From Syntrophomonadaceae bacterium (lineage in GTDB: Bacteria > Bacillota > Syntrophomonadia > Syntrophomonadales > Syntrophomonadaceae), in NCBI GenBank assembly GCA_031265005.1, contig JAISDD010000252.1:1-11688 (forward strand): 11,688 nt of DNA, given 5' to 3'. Numbering within the stretch: position 1 is the stretch's first letter; each line of letters begins with the position of its first letter. Made by a program: the position numbers and the translations under genes. This document shows positions 1-7,010 of the stretch, piece after piece. Under the pieces are notes generated by a model, which worked only from the letters and a program-made list of their open reading frames with translations, had not been told where the DNA came from and searched no databases.

Positions 1-64
1 TATAAATTAACACGTCACCTTGCCGTGTTGAGCCCAATTCAACGACGGCATTATTACCAGCCAT
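1..64 (-). CDS. Possible start of an unidentified gene downstream of leuA (partial)
   Basis: An ATG at 64 opens a frame that stays open for 21 codons to the window edge (MAGNNAVVELGSTRQGDVLI...). It begins 16 nt after the leuA stop, so it could be the next operon gene. The SD is weak (ACGGA about 10 nt upstream), and the peptide does not resemble the usual start of LeuB, LeuC or LeuD. An imperfect inverted repeat at 22-49 lies inside it. Twenty-one open codons can easily occur by chance, so this is a weak call. Confidence 0.25.
   Translation of the reverse strand, partial: MAGNNAVVELGSTRQGDVLIY
22..49. repeat. Imperfect inverted repeat downstream of leuA
   Basis: GCCGTGTTGA at 22-31 and TCAACGACGGC at 39-49 form a 10-bp stem with one bulged G and a 7-nt loop. 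Neither strand has a T-run after the stem, so it is not a convincing intrinsic terminator. It could be an mRNA structure or simply part of the next coding region. Confidence 0.4.
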
Positions 65-80
65 CAGTATAAAATCCGTA

Positions 81-1619
81 TTATTTGCCTTGATTTTGAA
101 GCGAGAGCTGATAAGAATATTTATTGATAGCGTTAACGTAAGATTTTACACTGGCTTCAATAACATCAGTACTCAAACCGCGTCCTGTGAAAACTTTTCC
201 ATCTATTTGAATATGAGAAATCACCTCTCCCAAAGCGTCTTTCCCCTCTCCCACCGCGTTCAGTTTATAGTCCAGCATTTTACCGAAAATATCGGTTATT
301 TTATCTACCGCCCGGCAAGCAGCCTCCACCGGACCGTCTCCTATCGCGGCAGTTTCGAAACTCATGTTATTTATATCCAGTTTCACTGTAGCTGTAGGGA
401 TCATACCAGTCCCACTGGAAATTTGTAAATATGAAAGAGTATACTTTTCAGGTATGGCAATATTTTGATCCCCTACTAACGCTTCCAAATCGGCTTGTGT
501 AATTTCCTTTTTTTTATCGGCTAAATCCTTAAACTTTACAAAGGCCTGCGCCAATTCCTCATCCGATAAAGTATAACCCATTTTTTCCAGATGGTATTTC
601 AGAGCGTGCCGCCCCGAATGTTTTCCTAAAACCAAATTGTCCTCACTGACTCCAATTAACTTAGCGCTCATTATTTCATAAGTTAAGCGGTTTTTCAAAA
701 CTCCGTCCTGATGGATGCCTGACTCATGTAAAAAAGCGTTTTTCCCGACAACCGCTTTATTAGCCGGGACGCTGACGCCCGTAACATTGCTGACTAAACG
801 GCTGGTACGGTATATTTCTCCATAGTCAATAGCTGTTTCTTTTTCATAACAATGCCCACGGGTATACAAAGCCATTATTATTTCTTCCAAGGCAGCGTTA
901 CCGGCTCTTTCTCCTATGCCGTTTATCGTCCCTTCTATTTGACGGGCGCCGTTTAATAATCCGGCTAAAGAATTCGCGACCGCCATTCCCAAATCATCAT
1001 GACAATGAACGCTGAATATAGCTTGCTCATGATTAGGCACCATACTAATCAGTTTTTTAATAAATCCTCCATATTCTTCGGGAATAGCGTAGCCTACCGT
1101 ATCGGGAATATTTACAATTGTGGCCCCAGCCTCAATGACCCTGGTCGCCACTTGAGCTAAAAAGTTTATATCGCTTCTGGAAGCGTCTTCCGCTGAAAAT
1201 TCCACATTAGGACAAAGGTTTTTAGCGTGTTTTACCGCTGCCACCGCTGCTTCTATAACCTGCTCCCTGGTTTTATTCAATTTATATTTTAAATGCAAGT
1301 CCGAAGTCGCTAAAAATATGTGTATCAGCGCGTTTTCCGCTCCTTTTAAGGCTTCCCAAGCACGGTCTATATCCACTTTTTCCGCGCGGCACAGCCCTGC
1401 GATAACCGGCCCTTTAACTTTATCGGCTATAGTTTTAACCGCTTCAAAATCACCGGCTGAGATGATCGGAAACCCGGCTTCGATGATATCAATACCTAAT
1501 CGTTTCAGTTGATTGGCAATTTCCAGTTTTTCTTTTACACTTAAGCTTATCCCCGGCGACTGTTCTCCATCTCTTAGAGTAGTATCGAACAAATATATTC
1601 TTTTATTTTTATTGTCCAT
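81..1619 (-). CDS. leuA: 2-isopropylmalate synthase
   Basis: Condenses acetyl-CoA with 2-ketoisovalerate, the first committed step of leucine synthesis (cytosolic). From the chosen start it is 512 residues, normal for the long bacterial form. The N-terminal HMGL-like barrel carries LRDGEQSPG (residues 15-23, metal Asp17), HCHDDLG with His205 and His207, and NGIGERAGN ending near 241. The C-terminal part (about 390-512) matches the LeuA dimerisation/allosteric domain that binds leucine in this family. The start was moved from ATG 1649 to ATG 1619, which has an SD (AGAGAGG at 1625-1631) 5 nt upstream. The 1649 ATG has none and abuts a possible -10 box. It is the last confident gene of the ilv operon, 105 nt after ilvC. 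A citramalate synthase is a less likely alternative, given the typical LeuA sequence and ilv context. Confidence 0.95.
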   Translation of the reverse strand: MDNKNKRIYLFDTTLRDGEQSPGISLSVKEKLEIANQLKRLGIDIIEAGFPIISAGDFEAVKTIADKVKGPVIAGLCRAEKVDIDRAWEALKGAENALIHIFLATSDLHLKYKLNKTREQVIEAAVAAVKHAKNLCPNVEFSAEDASRSDINFLAQVATRVIEAGATIVNIPDTVGYAIPEEYGGFIKKLISMVPNHEQAIFSVHCHDDLGMAVANSLAGLLNGARQIEGTINGIGERAGNAALEEIIMALYTRGHCYEKETAIDYGEIYRTSRLVSNVTGVSVPANKAVVGKNAFLHESGIHQDGVLKNRLTYEIMSAKLIGVSEDNLVLGKHSGRHALKYHLEKMGYTLSDEELAQAFVKFKDLADKKKEITQADLEALVGDQNIAIPEKYTLSYLQISSGTGMIPTATVKLDINNMSFETAAIGDGPVEAACRAVDKITDIFGKMLDYKLNAVGEGKDALGEVISHIQIDGKVFTGRGLSTDVIEASVKSYVNAINKYSYQLSLQNQGK

Positions 1620-1624
1620 ACAAA

Positions 1625-1631
1625 CCTCTCT
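1625..1631 (-). promoter_or_regulatory. Ribosome binding site deciding the leuA start
   Basis: AGAGAGG on the minus strand lies 5 nt upstream of ATG 1619. It favours this start over the in-frame ATG at 1649, which has no SD. Confidence 0.6.
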
Positions 1632-1649
1632 TTCTATGGGCGAAAACAT

Positions 1650-1677
1650 ATTATAAAATTTAAAATCCCGTCGTTAA
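1650..1677 (-). promoter_or_regulatory. Possible internal promoter for leuA
   Basis: Minus-strand -10 TATAAT (1655-1650) is a perfect consensus. The -35 TTAACG (1677-1672) matches 4 of 6, with a 16-bp spacer. Transcription would begin near 1643, leaving a leader of about 24 nt before ATG 1619. It sits in the only long gap of the operon (1620-1724), which fits separate leuA expression. AT-rich DNA gives such matches by chance, so this is a candidate only. Confidence 0.4.
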
Positions 1678-1724
1678 CCTCTTTCCCAGTATAAAGACGG
1701 AATTTGCGTGTTAAATATGATGAT

Positions 1725-2738
1725 TTATTTATTTCCGCGTAGCCAAGTCATCATGCCGCGCAAATCAGCGCCTACTTTTTCAATCTGATGTTCACGGTTT
1801 ATACGCCTCATAGAATTAAATTCTGGTCTTCCGACTTGGTTTTCCAGCAGCCAGCCTTTGGCAAACCTTCCTTCTTGGATTTCTTTTAAAGCCTCCGCCA
1901 TGGCTTTCCTGGATTCCGCGCCAATAACTTTATTTCCTGTGCTATAATCGCCCCATTCGGCTGTGTCGCTGACAGAGTAGCGCATGTTGCCTAAGCCGCC
2001 TTCATATATCAAGTCAACTATCAGTTTTAATTCATGCAGACATTCAAAATAAGCAATCTCCGGCTGATATCCCGCGCCCACCAAGGTTTCAAATCCGGCT
2101 TTTATTAATTCGCTGACTCCTCCGCAAAGAACGCATTGTTCTCCGAAAAGGTCAGTTTCTGTTTCTTCCTTGAAAGTAGTTTCAATAACCCCGGCTTTAG
2201 TGCTGCCAATACCGCAAGCATAAGCTAAAGCCAAATCATGCGCTTTCCCGGTATAATCCTGCTCTACCGCTAGTATTGCCGGCACTCCCGCGCCTTCCAC
2301 ATAAACCCTGCGCACCAAATGTCCCGGGCTTTTAGGCGCTACCATGAAGACATCTATATCTTCCGGCGGAACTATCTGCCCATAATGAATATTAAAGCCA
2401 TGTGAAAACCCTAAAGCGTTCCCTTGCACTAAATAAGGAGCTATTTCGTCTCTATAAACTCTCGCCTGCAGTTCGTCCGGCAGCAATATTTGTATGATAT
2501 CAGCTTTTTGAGCAGCCTCAGATACTGTCATTGGTTCGATACCGGCTGCTATAACCGCATCCCATTCTTTTTTAGTAAAATCATCCGCCGGTTTGCGGAT
2601 GCCTACGATAACGCTGAGGCCGCTGTCTTTAAGATTCTGAGCTTGGGCGTGGCCTTGTGAACCAAAACCCATTACCGCTATAGTTTTTCCTTTTAAAAAC
2701 TCCAAATTGCTGTCACTATCATAAAACATTTTCACCAT
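1725..2738 (-). CDS. ilvC: Ketol-acid reductoisomerase (class I, possible NADH preference)
   Basis: Isomerises and reduces 2-acetolactate or acetohydroxybutyrate to the dihydroxy acid, with Mg2+ and a nicotinamide cofactor. At 337 residues it is the short class I form with a single C-terminal knot domain. Visible motifs are the dinucleotide loop GFGSQGHA (residues 24-31), His113 in FSHGFNI, the acidic metal ligands in [10 protein letters not shown] and in ECLHELK, and the substrate serine in RYSVSD. The cofactor loop after strand 2 is long and has Glu58 where E. coli IlvC has Ser78, an NADPH-phosphate contact; this may shift preference to NADH (inference). The start was chosen at ATG 2738, which follows AAAGGGGA by about 7 nt. 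The in-frame ATG at 2756 lacks an SD and lies upstream of that SD. The gap to ilvN is 28 nt. Confidence 0.96.
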   Translation of the reverse strand: MVKMFYDSDSNLEFLKGKTIAVMGFGSQGHAQAQNLKDSGLSVIVGIRKPADDFTKKEWDAVIAAGIEPMTVSEAAQKADIIQILLPDELQARVYRDEIAPYLVQGNALGFSHGFNIHYGQIVPPEDIDVFMVAPKSPGHLVRRVYVEGAGVPAILAVEQDYTGKAHDLALAYACGIGSTKAGVIETTFKEETETDLFGEQCVLCGGVSELIKAGFETLVGAGYQPEIAYFECLHELKLIVDLIYEGGLGNMRYSVSDTAEWGDYSTGNKVIGAESRKAMAEALKEIQEGRFAKGWLLENQVGRPEFNSMRRINREHQIEKVGADLRGMMTWLRGNK

Positions 2739-2745
2739 TTTTATT

Positions 2746-2753
2746 TCCCCTTT
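2746..2753 (-). promoter_or_regulatory. Ribosome binding site deciding the ilvC start
   Basis: AAAGGGGA on the minus strand is about 7 nt upstream of ATG 2738. The upstream ATG at 2756 immediately precedes this SD, so ribosomes placed here would use 2738. Confidence 0.65.
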
Positions 2754-2766
2754 CATTAATCAGCTA

Positions 2767-3249
2767 TTATTTATTTCCTCTGATCATAGCAATTTTACCA
2801 GTTCTTACCAACTCTATAATGCCAAAATTTCTTAATGAATCCTGTATTGCGTTAATTTTCCCCTCATCCCCTGTCGCTTCTATAATGAGCGTATCGCGGC
2901 CTATATCGACGATGCGTCCTCTGAAAATATCGACGATCTGCACTACGTCAGCCCTGATATTATTATCAGCCCGTACTTTAATAAGAACCAATTCCCTTTC
3001 AACATATTTTTCAGCCGTAATGTCAACTATTTTATTGACGTCAACCAATTTATATAATTGTTTGGTAACTTGCTCTATTATGCTGTCATCGCCAGGTACC
3101 ACTATCGTTATCCTGGCTTGAGAAGGATCTTCTGTAACCCCTACGCTCAAACTTTCAATATTATACCCGCGGCGGCGAAATAAAGTGGTCACTCTCGTCA
3201 AAACCCCCGGTTGGTCTTCAACGGTTATGGATATAGTGTGCTTATTCAT
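2767..3249 (-). CDS. ilvN: Acetolactate synthase small (regulatory) subunit
   Basis: Regulatory partner of the IlvB catalytic subunit: it stimulates activity and confers valine feedback inhibition. The 160 residues are the normal length. An N-terminal ACT domain (about 4-75) contains PGVLTRV and RRGYNIESL, followed by the C-terminal small-subunit domain (about 82-157). Gly15 and Asn30 align with E. coli IlvH Gly14 and Asn29, positions where substitutions give valine resistance, so feedback inhibition is probably intact (inference). The start has a good SD (GGGAGAGG, about 8 nt upstream) and lies 3 nt after the ilvB stop, suggesting translational coupling. The name ilvH would be equally valid; ilvN is used because it follows ilvB. 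Confidence 0.95.
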   Translation of the reverse strand: MNKHTISITVEDQPGVLTRVTTLFRRRGYNIESLSVGVTEDPSQARITIVVPGDDSIIEQVTKQLYKLVDVNKIVDITAEKYVERELVLIKVRADNNIRADVVQIVDIFRGRIVDIGRDTLIIEATGDEGKINAIQDSLRNFGIIELVRTGKIAMIRGNK

Positions 3250-3252
3250 CTT

Positions 3253-4935
3253 TTAATCCTCTCCCAGCATTATTAAAGTTGAGCCGCCCGGCGGAACCAT
3301 AGGAAATACGTTAGCTTCCCGTTCTACTCTAAAATCCAGTACCACCGGGCGTTCTTTAACAGTCAAAGCTTCCTGTAAAGCCCCGTCGATCTCATCAATT
3401 TTATCAATCCTTCTTCCTACCGCTCCATAAGCTTCGGCTAATTTAACAAAATCCGGCTGAACGCTGATATCGGTATATGAATACCTGCCGTCATAAAACA
3501 GCGACTGCCATTGACGAACCATTCCCAGAAACTGATTATTAATAATACAAATTATCACCGGCAATTTATACTGTACCGCCGTACCCAGTTCTTGGATGTT
3601 CATCTGTATGCTGCCGTCTCCGGCTATGTTTATGACCGGACGGTCCGGAAAAGCTATTTTAGCTCCGATAGAAGCAGGGAATCCAAAGCCCATTGTGCCT
3701 AATCCTCCGGAAGTTATGAAAGTGCGCGGCTTTTTGAATCTGAAATACTGCGCCGTCCACATTTGATGCTGTCCCACTTCTGTGGTTATAATAGCGTTTC
3801 CGTTCGTCAGAACACTTATTTTTTCAATAATGTGCTGCGGCATTATATGCCCGTTTTGCGGATTTTCATAACGCAAAGGATACTTAACTTTCCATCTGCT
3901 TATAGTATCGTGCCATTCGCTTAAATCACCGGGTTCCCCTAAACGTTCGTTGATCGCTCTCAATATTTCCTTAACGTCGCCAACTATAGGAATGGTTGGT
4001 TTTACATTTTTCCCGACCTCAGCCGCATCTATATCTATATGAATGATTTTGGCTTTCGGCGCGAAAGTATCCAATTTTCCCGTTACCCGATCATCAAAGC
4101 GAACTCCGGCGGCAATAAGCAAATCAGTTTCGCCGATAGCGTAATTTGCGTACCTGGTTCCATGCATACCTAGCATACCTAAAGACAAGTGATTATATGA
4201 ATCAAACGCTCCTATGCCCATCAGCGTCGTGGTAACAGGTATTTTCATCGTATCGGCTAATCTCCATAATTCTTCATCGGCTTGAGACGCTATTATACCA
4301 CCGCCGGCGTATATTACTGGTCTCTTCGCTTGCTTGATTAACTCGACCGCCGAAATAACCTGGCCGTAATTAAAATTTTTCGCGACCCTGTAGCCCCTGA
4401 TATTAACTTCCTGGTTATAAGGCACATACTCCACCGTATTTTCCATAATATCTTTAGGAAGATCGATCACTATCGGCCCGGGACGGTTTGTCCTCGCAAT
4501 ATAAAAAGCCTCTTTTACGATACGCGGAACATCTTCGGTTTTTTCCACTAAATAAGTATGCTTAGTAATCGGCAAACAAATTCCGGTTATATCAGCTTCT
4601 TGAAAAGCGTCTTTACCGATCATAGCAGTGGATACCTGAGCCGTAAGGCATACCAAGGGAATGGAATCCATATTAGCGGTCGCAATTCCAGTGACCAAAT
4701 TAGTAGCGCCAGGCCCCGACGTAGATAAACACACTCCCACTTTGCCAGTAGCTCTGGCATATCCGTCAGCTGCGTGTACCGCGCCTTGTTCATGTCTGGT
4801 CAGGATATGCTTTATATCTGATGAAAACAACGCGTCATAAATTCCCAACGCTTGTCCGCCGGGATATCCAAATATCACATCTACTCCTTCATTCTGCAAA
4901 CATTTTAATAAAATTTCTGCTCCTTTTAATAACAA
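3253..4935 (-). CDS. ilvB: Acetolactate synthase large (catalytic) subunit
   Basis: Thiamine-diphosphate enzyme that condenses pyruvate with pyruvate or 2-ketobutyrate, the first common step of branched-chain synthesis. From TTG 4935 it is 560 residues, normal for the family. The N-terminal ThDP domain has FGYPGG and the catalytic Glu49 in RHEQGAVHAADGYAR. The central domain is of the FAD-binding type (RFDDRVTGK). The C-terminal pyrophosphate domain has GDGSIQMN (439-446) with the NN pair near 466-467 that closes the Mg-ThDP motif. It forms a complex with IlvN, encoded 3 nt downstream. A GTG at 4944 is in frame but lies inside the SD GAGGAGGTGA, so the TTG three codons later is the better start. 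A purely catabolic AlsS is less likely given ilvN beside it. Confidence 0.95.
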   Translation of the reverse strand: MLLKGAEILLKCLQNEGVDVIFGYPGGQALGIYDALFSSDIKHILTRHEQGAVHAADGYARATGKVGVCLSTSGPGATNLVTGIATANMDSIPLVCLTAQVSTAMIGKDAFQEADITGICLPITKHTYLVEKTEDVPRIVKEAFYIARTNRPGPIVIDLPKDIMENTVEYVPYNQEVNIRGYRVAKNFNYGQVISAVELIKQAKRPVIYAGGGIIASQADEELWRLADTMKIPVTTTLMGIGAFDSYNHLSLGMLGMHGTRYANYAIGETDLLIAAGVRFDDRVTGKLDTFAPKAKIIHIDIDAAEVGKNVKPTIPIVGDVKEILRAINERLGEPGDLSEWHDTISRWKVKYPLRYENPQNGHIMPQHIIEKISVLTNGNAIITTEVGQHQMWTAQYFRFKKPRTFITSGGLGTMGFGFPASIGAKIAFPDRPVINIAGDGSIQMNIQELGTAVQYKLPVIICIINNQFLGMVRQWQSLFYDGRYSYTDISVQPDFVKLAEAYGAVGRRIDKIDEIDGALQEALTVKERPVVLDFRVEREANVFPMVPPGGSTLIMLGED

Positions 4936-4940
4936 ATTTT

Positions 4941-4950
4941 TCACCTCCTC
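4941..4950 (-). promoter_or_regulatory. Ribosome binding site deciding the ilvB TTG start
   Basis: Minus-strand GAGGAGGTGA is a near-perfect SD. It contains the in-frame GTG at 4944, which therefore cannot easily serve as the start. The TTG at 4935 is 8 nt past the GGAGG core. Confidence 0.7.
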
Positions 4951-4963
4951 AAAATAAGTGTGG

Positions 4964-6622
4964 TTATCTTAAAATAGCTCCGGTACTGGCCGATTGAACC
5001 CGCTCCGCGTATCTTCTCATATAGCCTTTTTTTATGCTAGGTTCCGGTTCTAGCCAATTATCCCTTCGCTTTTGTAAAGTTTGTTCATCAACTAATAATT
5101 CTAACGAATAGTTGGGTATGTCGATCTTTATCATGTCTCCTTCTTCAATGAGTGCTATGGTTCCTCCAGCCGCAGCTTCCGGCGATACATGGCCTATAGA
5201 CGCCCCCCTGGTAGCTCCCGAAAACCTGCCGTCGGTAATCAGCGCCACTTCTTTATCCAAATTCATGCCGGCAATAGACGAAGTAGGAGTTAACATTTCC
5301 CTCATACCCGGTCCTCCGCGAGGTCCTTCGTAACGTATCACAACTACATCTCCCGGGTTGATTTTGCGGTCCCATATAGCGCGCGACGCTTCTTCTTCAG
5401 AATTATAAACCCGTGCCGGGCCGCTGTGTTGCATCATTTCCGGCGCTACAGCCCCCCGTTTTACAACAGCGCCCTCGGGCGCCAAATTGCCAAACAAAAT
5501 CGCCAGTCCTCCATTGGGGCTATAGGGATCGTCCAAAGTCCTTATCACGTTATGGTCAAGCACTGAACGCTCTTTTATATTGTCCGCAACCGTTTTACCG
5601 GTTACAGTTAAGCAATCGCCGTTAATTAAATCTTTTTTGCCGAGCTCATTTAAAATCGCCTGCACCCCGCCCGCATAATACAGATCTTCAACAAAATGAT
5701 CTCCAGCCGGACTTAATTTGCATAATTGCGGTATAGCAGAGCTTAATTTATTAAAACTGTTTAAATCGATATTTATTCCGGCTTCATAGGCAATGGCCAA
5801 AAGATGCAGTACAGAATTAGTAGAGCAGCCAATAGCCATATCCACACATATAACATTATGAAAAGCAGCGGCGGTGATAATATCAGACGGCCTTATATCT
5901 TGTTTTATCAGATCCACTATTTTCATACCCGCTTGCTTAGCCAATCTTATACGTTCTGAATACACTGCTGGTATGGTTCCGTTTCCCGGGAGCCCCATTC
6001 CCAAGGCTTCTGTTAAACAATTCATAGAGTTAGCAGTGAACATACCGGCGCAAGACCCGCAAGTCGGGCAAGCGTTATTTATATATTCTTCCAGGGCGCT
6101 CTCATCAATGGCGCCTCCGGCTACAGAACCCACCGCCTCAAACACTTGGGTCAGCCCGACTTTTTTGCCATTCACCGTACCCGCCAGCATCGGTCCTCCG
6201 CTTATAAATATAGCCGGTAAATTCAAGCGAGCGGCTGCCATCAGCATTCCCGGAACCACTTTATCACAATTAGGGATAAAAACTAATCCGTCCAAGCCAT
6301 GGGCTACCGCCATAATTTCCGCCGCGTCAGCTATCAACTCACGGCTTCCCAAAGAATATTTCATCCCCATGTGATTCATAGATATACCATCACATACTCC
6401 AATGGTTCCAAATTCAAACGGAGTTCCTCCCGCTATCCTGATTCCGGCTTTAACCGCCGCTGCTATTTTATCCAGATTCATATGACCTGGGATCAACTCA
6501 TTATACGAATTCACCACGCCTATCAACGGGCGTTCTAACTCTTCATCCAATACCCCTAACGCTTTGAACAAAGACTTATGCGGCGCTTTTTCAAATCCAA
6601 TTTTTACCACATCGCTTTTCAT
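4964..6622 (-). CDS. ilvD: Dihydroxy-acid dehydratase
   Basis: Iron-sulphur enzyme that dehydrates 2,3-dihydroxy acids to 2-ketoisovalerate and 2-keto-3-methylvalerate. The 552 residues are normal for the IlvD/Edd family. Motifs seen are [14 protein letters not shown] (Cys77), [11 protein letters not shown] (Cys119), [17 protein letters not shown] (Cys185, 188, 191) and the C-terminal GRFSGATRG. Cys119 and Cys191 match conserved cluster ligands. The region at 38-50 ([13 protein letters not shown]) lacks the extra Cys of the [2Fe-2S] enzymes and looks like E. coli IlvD, so an oxygen-labile [4Fe-4S] cluster is likely (inference). It is the first operon gene, 50 nt after the T-box terminator T-run. 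The SD AAGGTGG is 8 nt before the ATG. The gap to ilvB TTG is 28 nt. Confidence 0.96.
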   Translation of the reverse strand: MKSDVVKIGFEKAPHKSLFKALGVLDEELERPLIGVVNSYNELIPGHMNLDKIAAAVKAGIRIAGGTPFEFGTIGVCDGISMNHMGMKYSLGSRELIADAAEIMAVAHGLDGLVFIPNCDKVVPGMLMAAARLNLPAIFISGGPMLAGTVNGKKVGLTQVFEAVGSVAGGAIDESALEEYINNACPTCGSCAGMFTANSMNCLTEALGMGLPGNGTIPAVYSERIRLAKQAGMKIVDLIKQDIRPSDIITAAAFHNVICVDMAIGCSTNSVLHLLAIAYEAGINIDLNSFNKLSSAIPQLCKLSPAGDHFVEDLYYAGGVQAILNELGKKDLINGDCLTVTGKTVADNIKERSVLDHNVIRTLDDPYSPNGGLAILFGNLAPEGAVVKRGAVAPEMMQHSGPARVYNSEEEASRAIWDRKINPGDVVVIRYEGPRGGPGMREMLTPTSSIAGMNLDKEVALITDGRFSGATRGASIGHVSPEAAAGGTIALIEEGDMIKIDIPNYSLELLVDEQTLQKRRDNWLEPEPSIKKGYMRRYAERVQSASTGAILR

Positions 6623-6671
6623 TTCCTATTCCACCTTTTCTGTCTGTTTCGTCCTGCAAGGTAAGTGCCCG

Positions 6672-6959
6672 TCAAAAATAAAAAAATCCTCTGATCCCCG
6701 AAATCAGGGACGAGAGGTTTTCCCGCGGTACCACCCTACTTGCTGCATATCTGCTTGCAACCGCTTAGTGCTTAAAGCTTATTTTGATAACGGATTTTTT
6801 TATCCGGCTATACCTACTAGGCATGTTTACCATTCAGCATACGACTCCAGGATGAGAACTCAGCAATATTGACGCCGGTCTCAGCAAATTCCGGCTTCTC
6901 TGTTATCAAGTGACTGCTTGAATATAGTTCCTTTCATTGTCTCAACTATTCAATTATAT
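6672..6959 (-). promoter_or_regulatory. T-box riboswitch, probable leucine (CUC) specifier
   Basis: Leader RNA that senses uncharged tRNA. The T-box AGGGTGGTACCGCG is at 6737-6724. Its bulge TGGT would pair with an ACCA tRNA end (discriminator A, as in tRNA-Leu or tRNA-Ile). Stem I is recognisable: GAGAAGCCGG begins at 6900, followed by the distal loop TTTGCTGAGA and the return arm CCGGC. On the 3' side, CTC (6856-6854) is followed by ATCCTGGAG. CTC is the best specifier because the next base is a purine and the spacing to TGGAG fits other T-boxes. ATC (Ile) is a shifted alternative, but a pyrimidine follows it. A further hairpin, CGGAT/ATCCG, is at about 6790-6805. Low charged tRNA-Leu would favour the antiterminator and operon expression. 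Confidence 0.92.
6674..6717 (-). terminator. T-box-controlled intrinsic terminator before ilvD
   Basis: On the minus strand CCTCTCGTCCCT (6717-6706) pairs with GGGGATCAGAGG (6699-6688), giving 11 pairs (two of them G-T) around one C-C mismatch. The loop is 6 nt and a T-rich run follows (6686-6674). The CGTCCCT segment (6712-6706) can instead pair with the T-box (AGGG/CCCT and GCG/CGT), so terminator and antiterminator exclude each other. Confidence 0.88.
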
Positions 6960-6965
6960 TTATAT

Positions 6966-6994
6966 AGTATATTTTAAAGGTATATGGCTGTCAA
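6966..6994 (-). promoter_or_regulatory. Promoter of the ilv-leu operon
   Basis: Minus-strand -35 TTGACA (6994-6989, perfect) and -10 TATACT (6971-6966, 5 of 6) are separated by exactly 17 bp, a strong vegetative sigma-type promoter. The predicted start near 6959 is just before T-box stem I. The promoter begins 17 bp after the stop of the upstream 667-codon gene, and no terminator is visible between them, so some read-through is possible. Confidence 0.85.
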
Positions 6995-7010
6995 TAATAA
7001 TATTTTCGCG

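Noticed and set aside
5874..6374. Plus-strand ORF of 166 codons opposite ilvD
   Set aside because: It lies entirely antisense to a clear ilvD, has low-complexity composition and matches no family; it is a shadow of the real gene. The same applies to the other plus-strand ORFs over leuA, ilvN, ilvB and the acyl-CoA dehydrogenase gene.
6851..6853. Isoleucine (ATC) specifier in the T-box
   Set aside because: ATC overlaps the area, but it is followed by C rather than a purine and sits too close to TGGAG. CTC two to three bases upstream fits better. Not fully excluded.
6564..6872. Plus-strand ORF of 102 codons across the T-box region
   Set aside because: It overlaps the T-box, terminator and ilvD start on the opposite strand, which fully explain the sequence constraint there.
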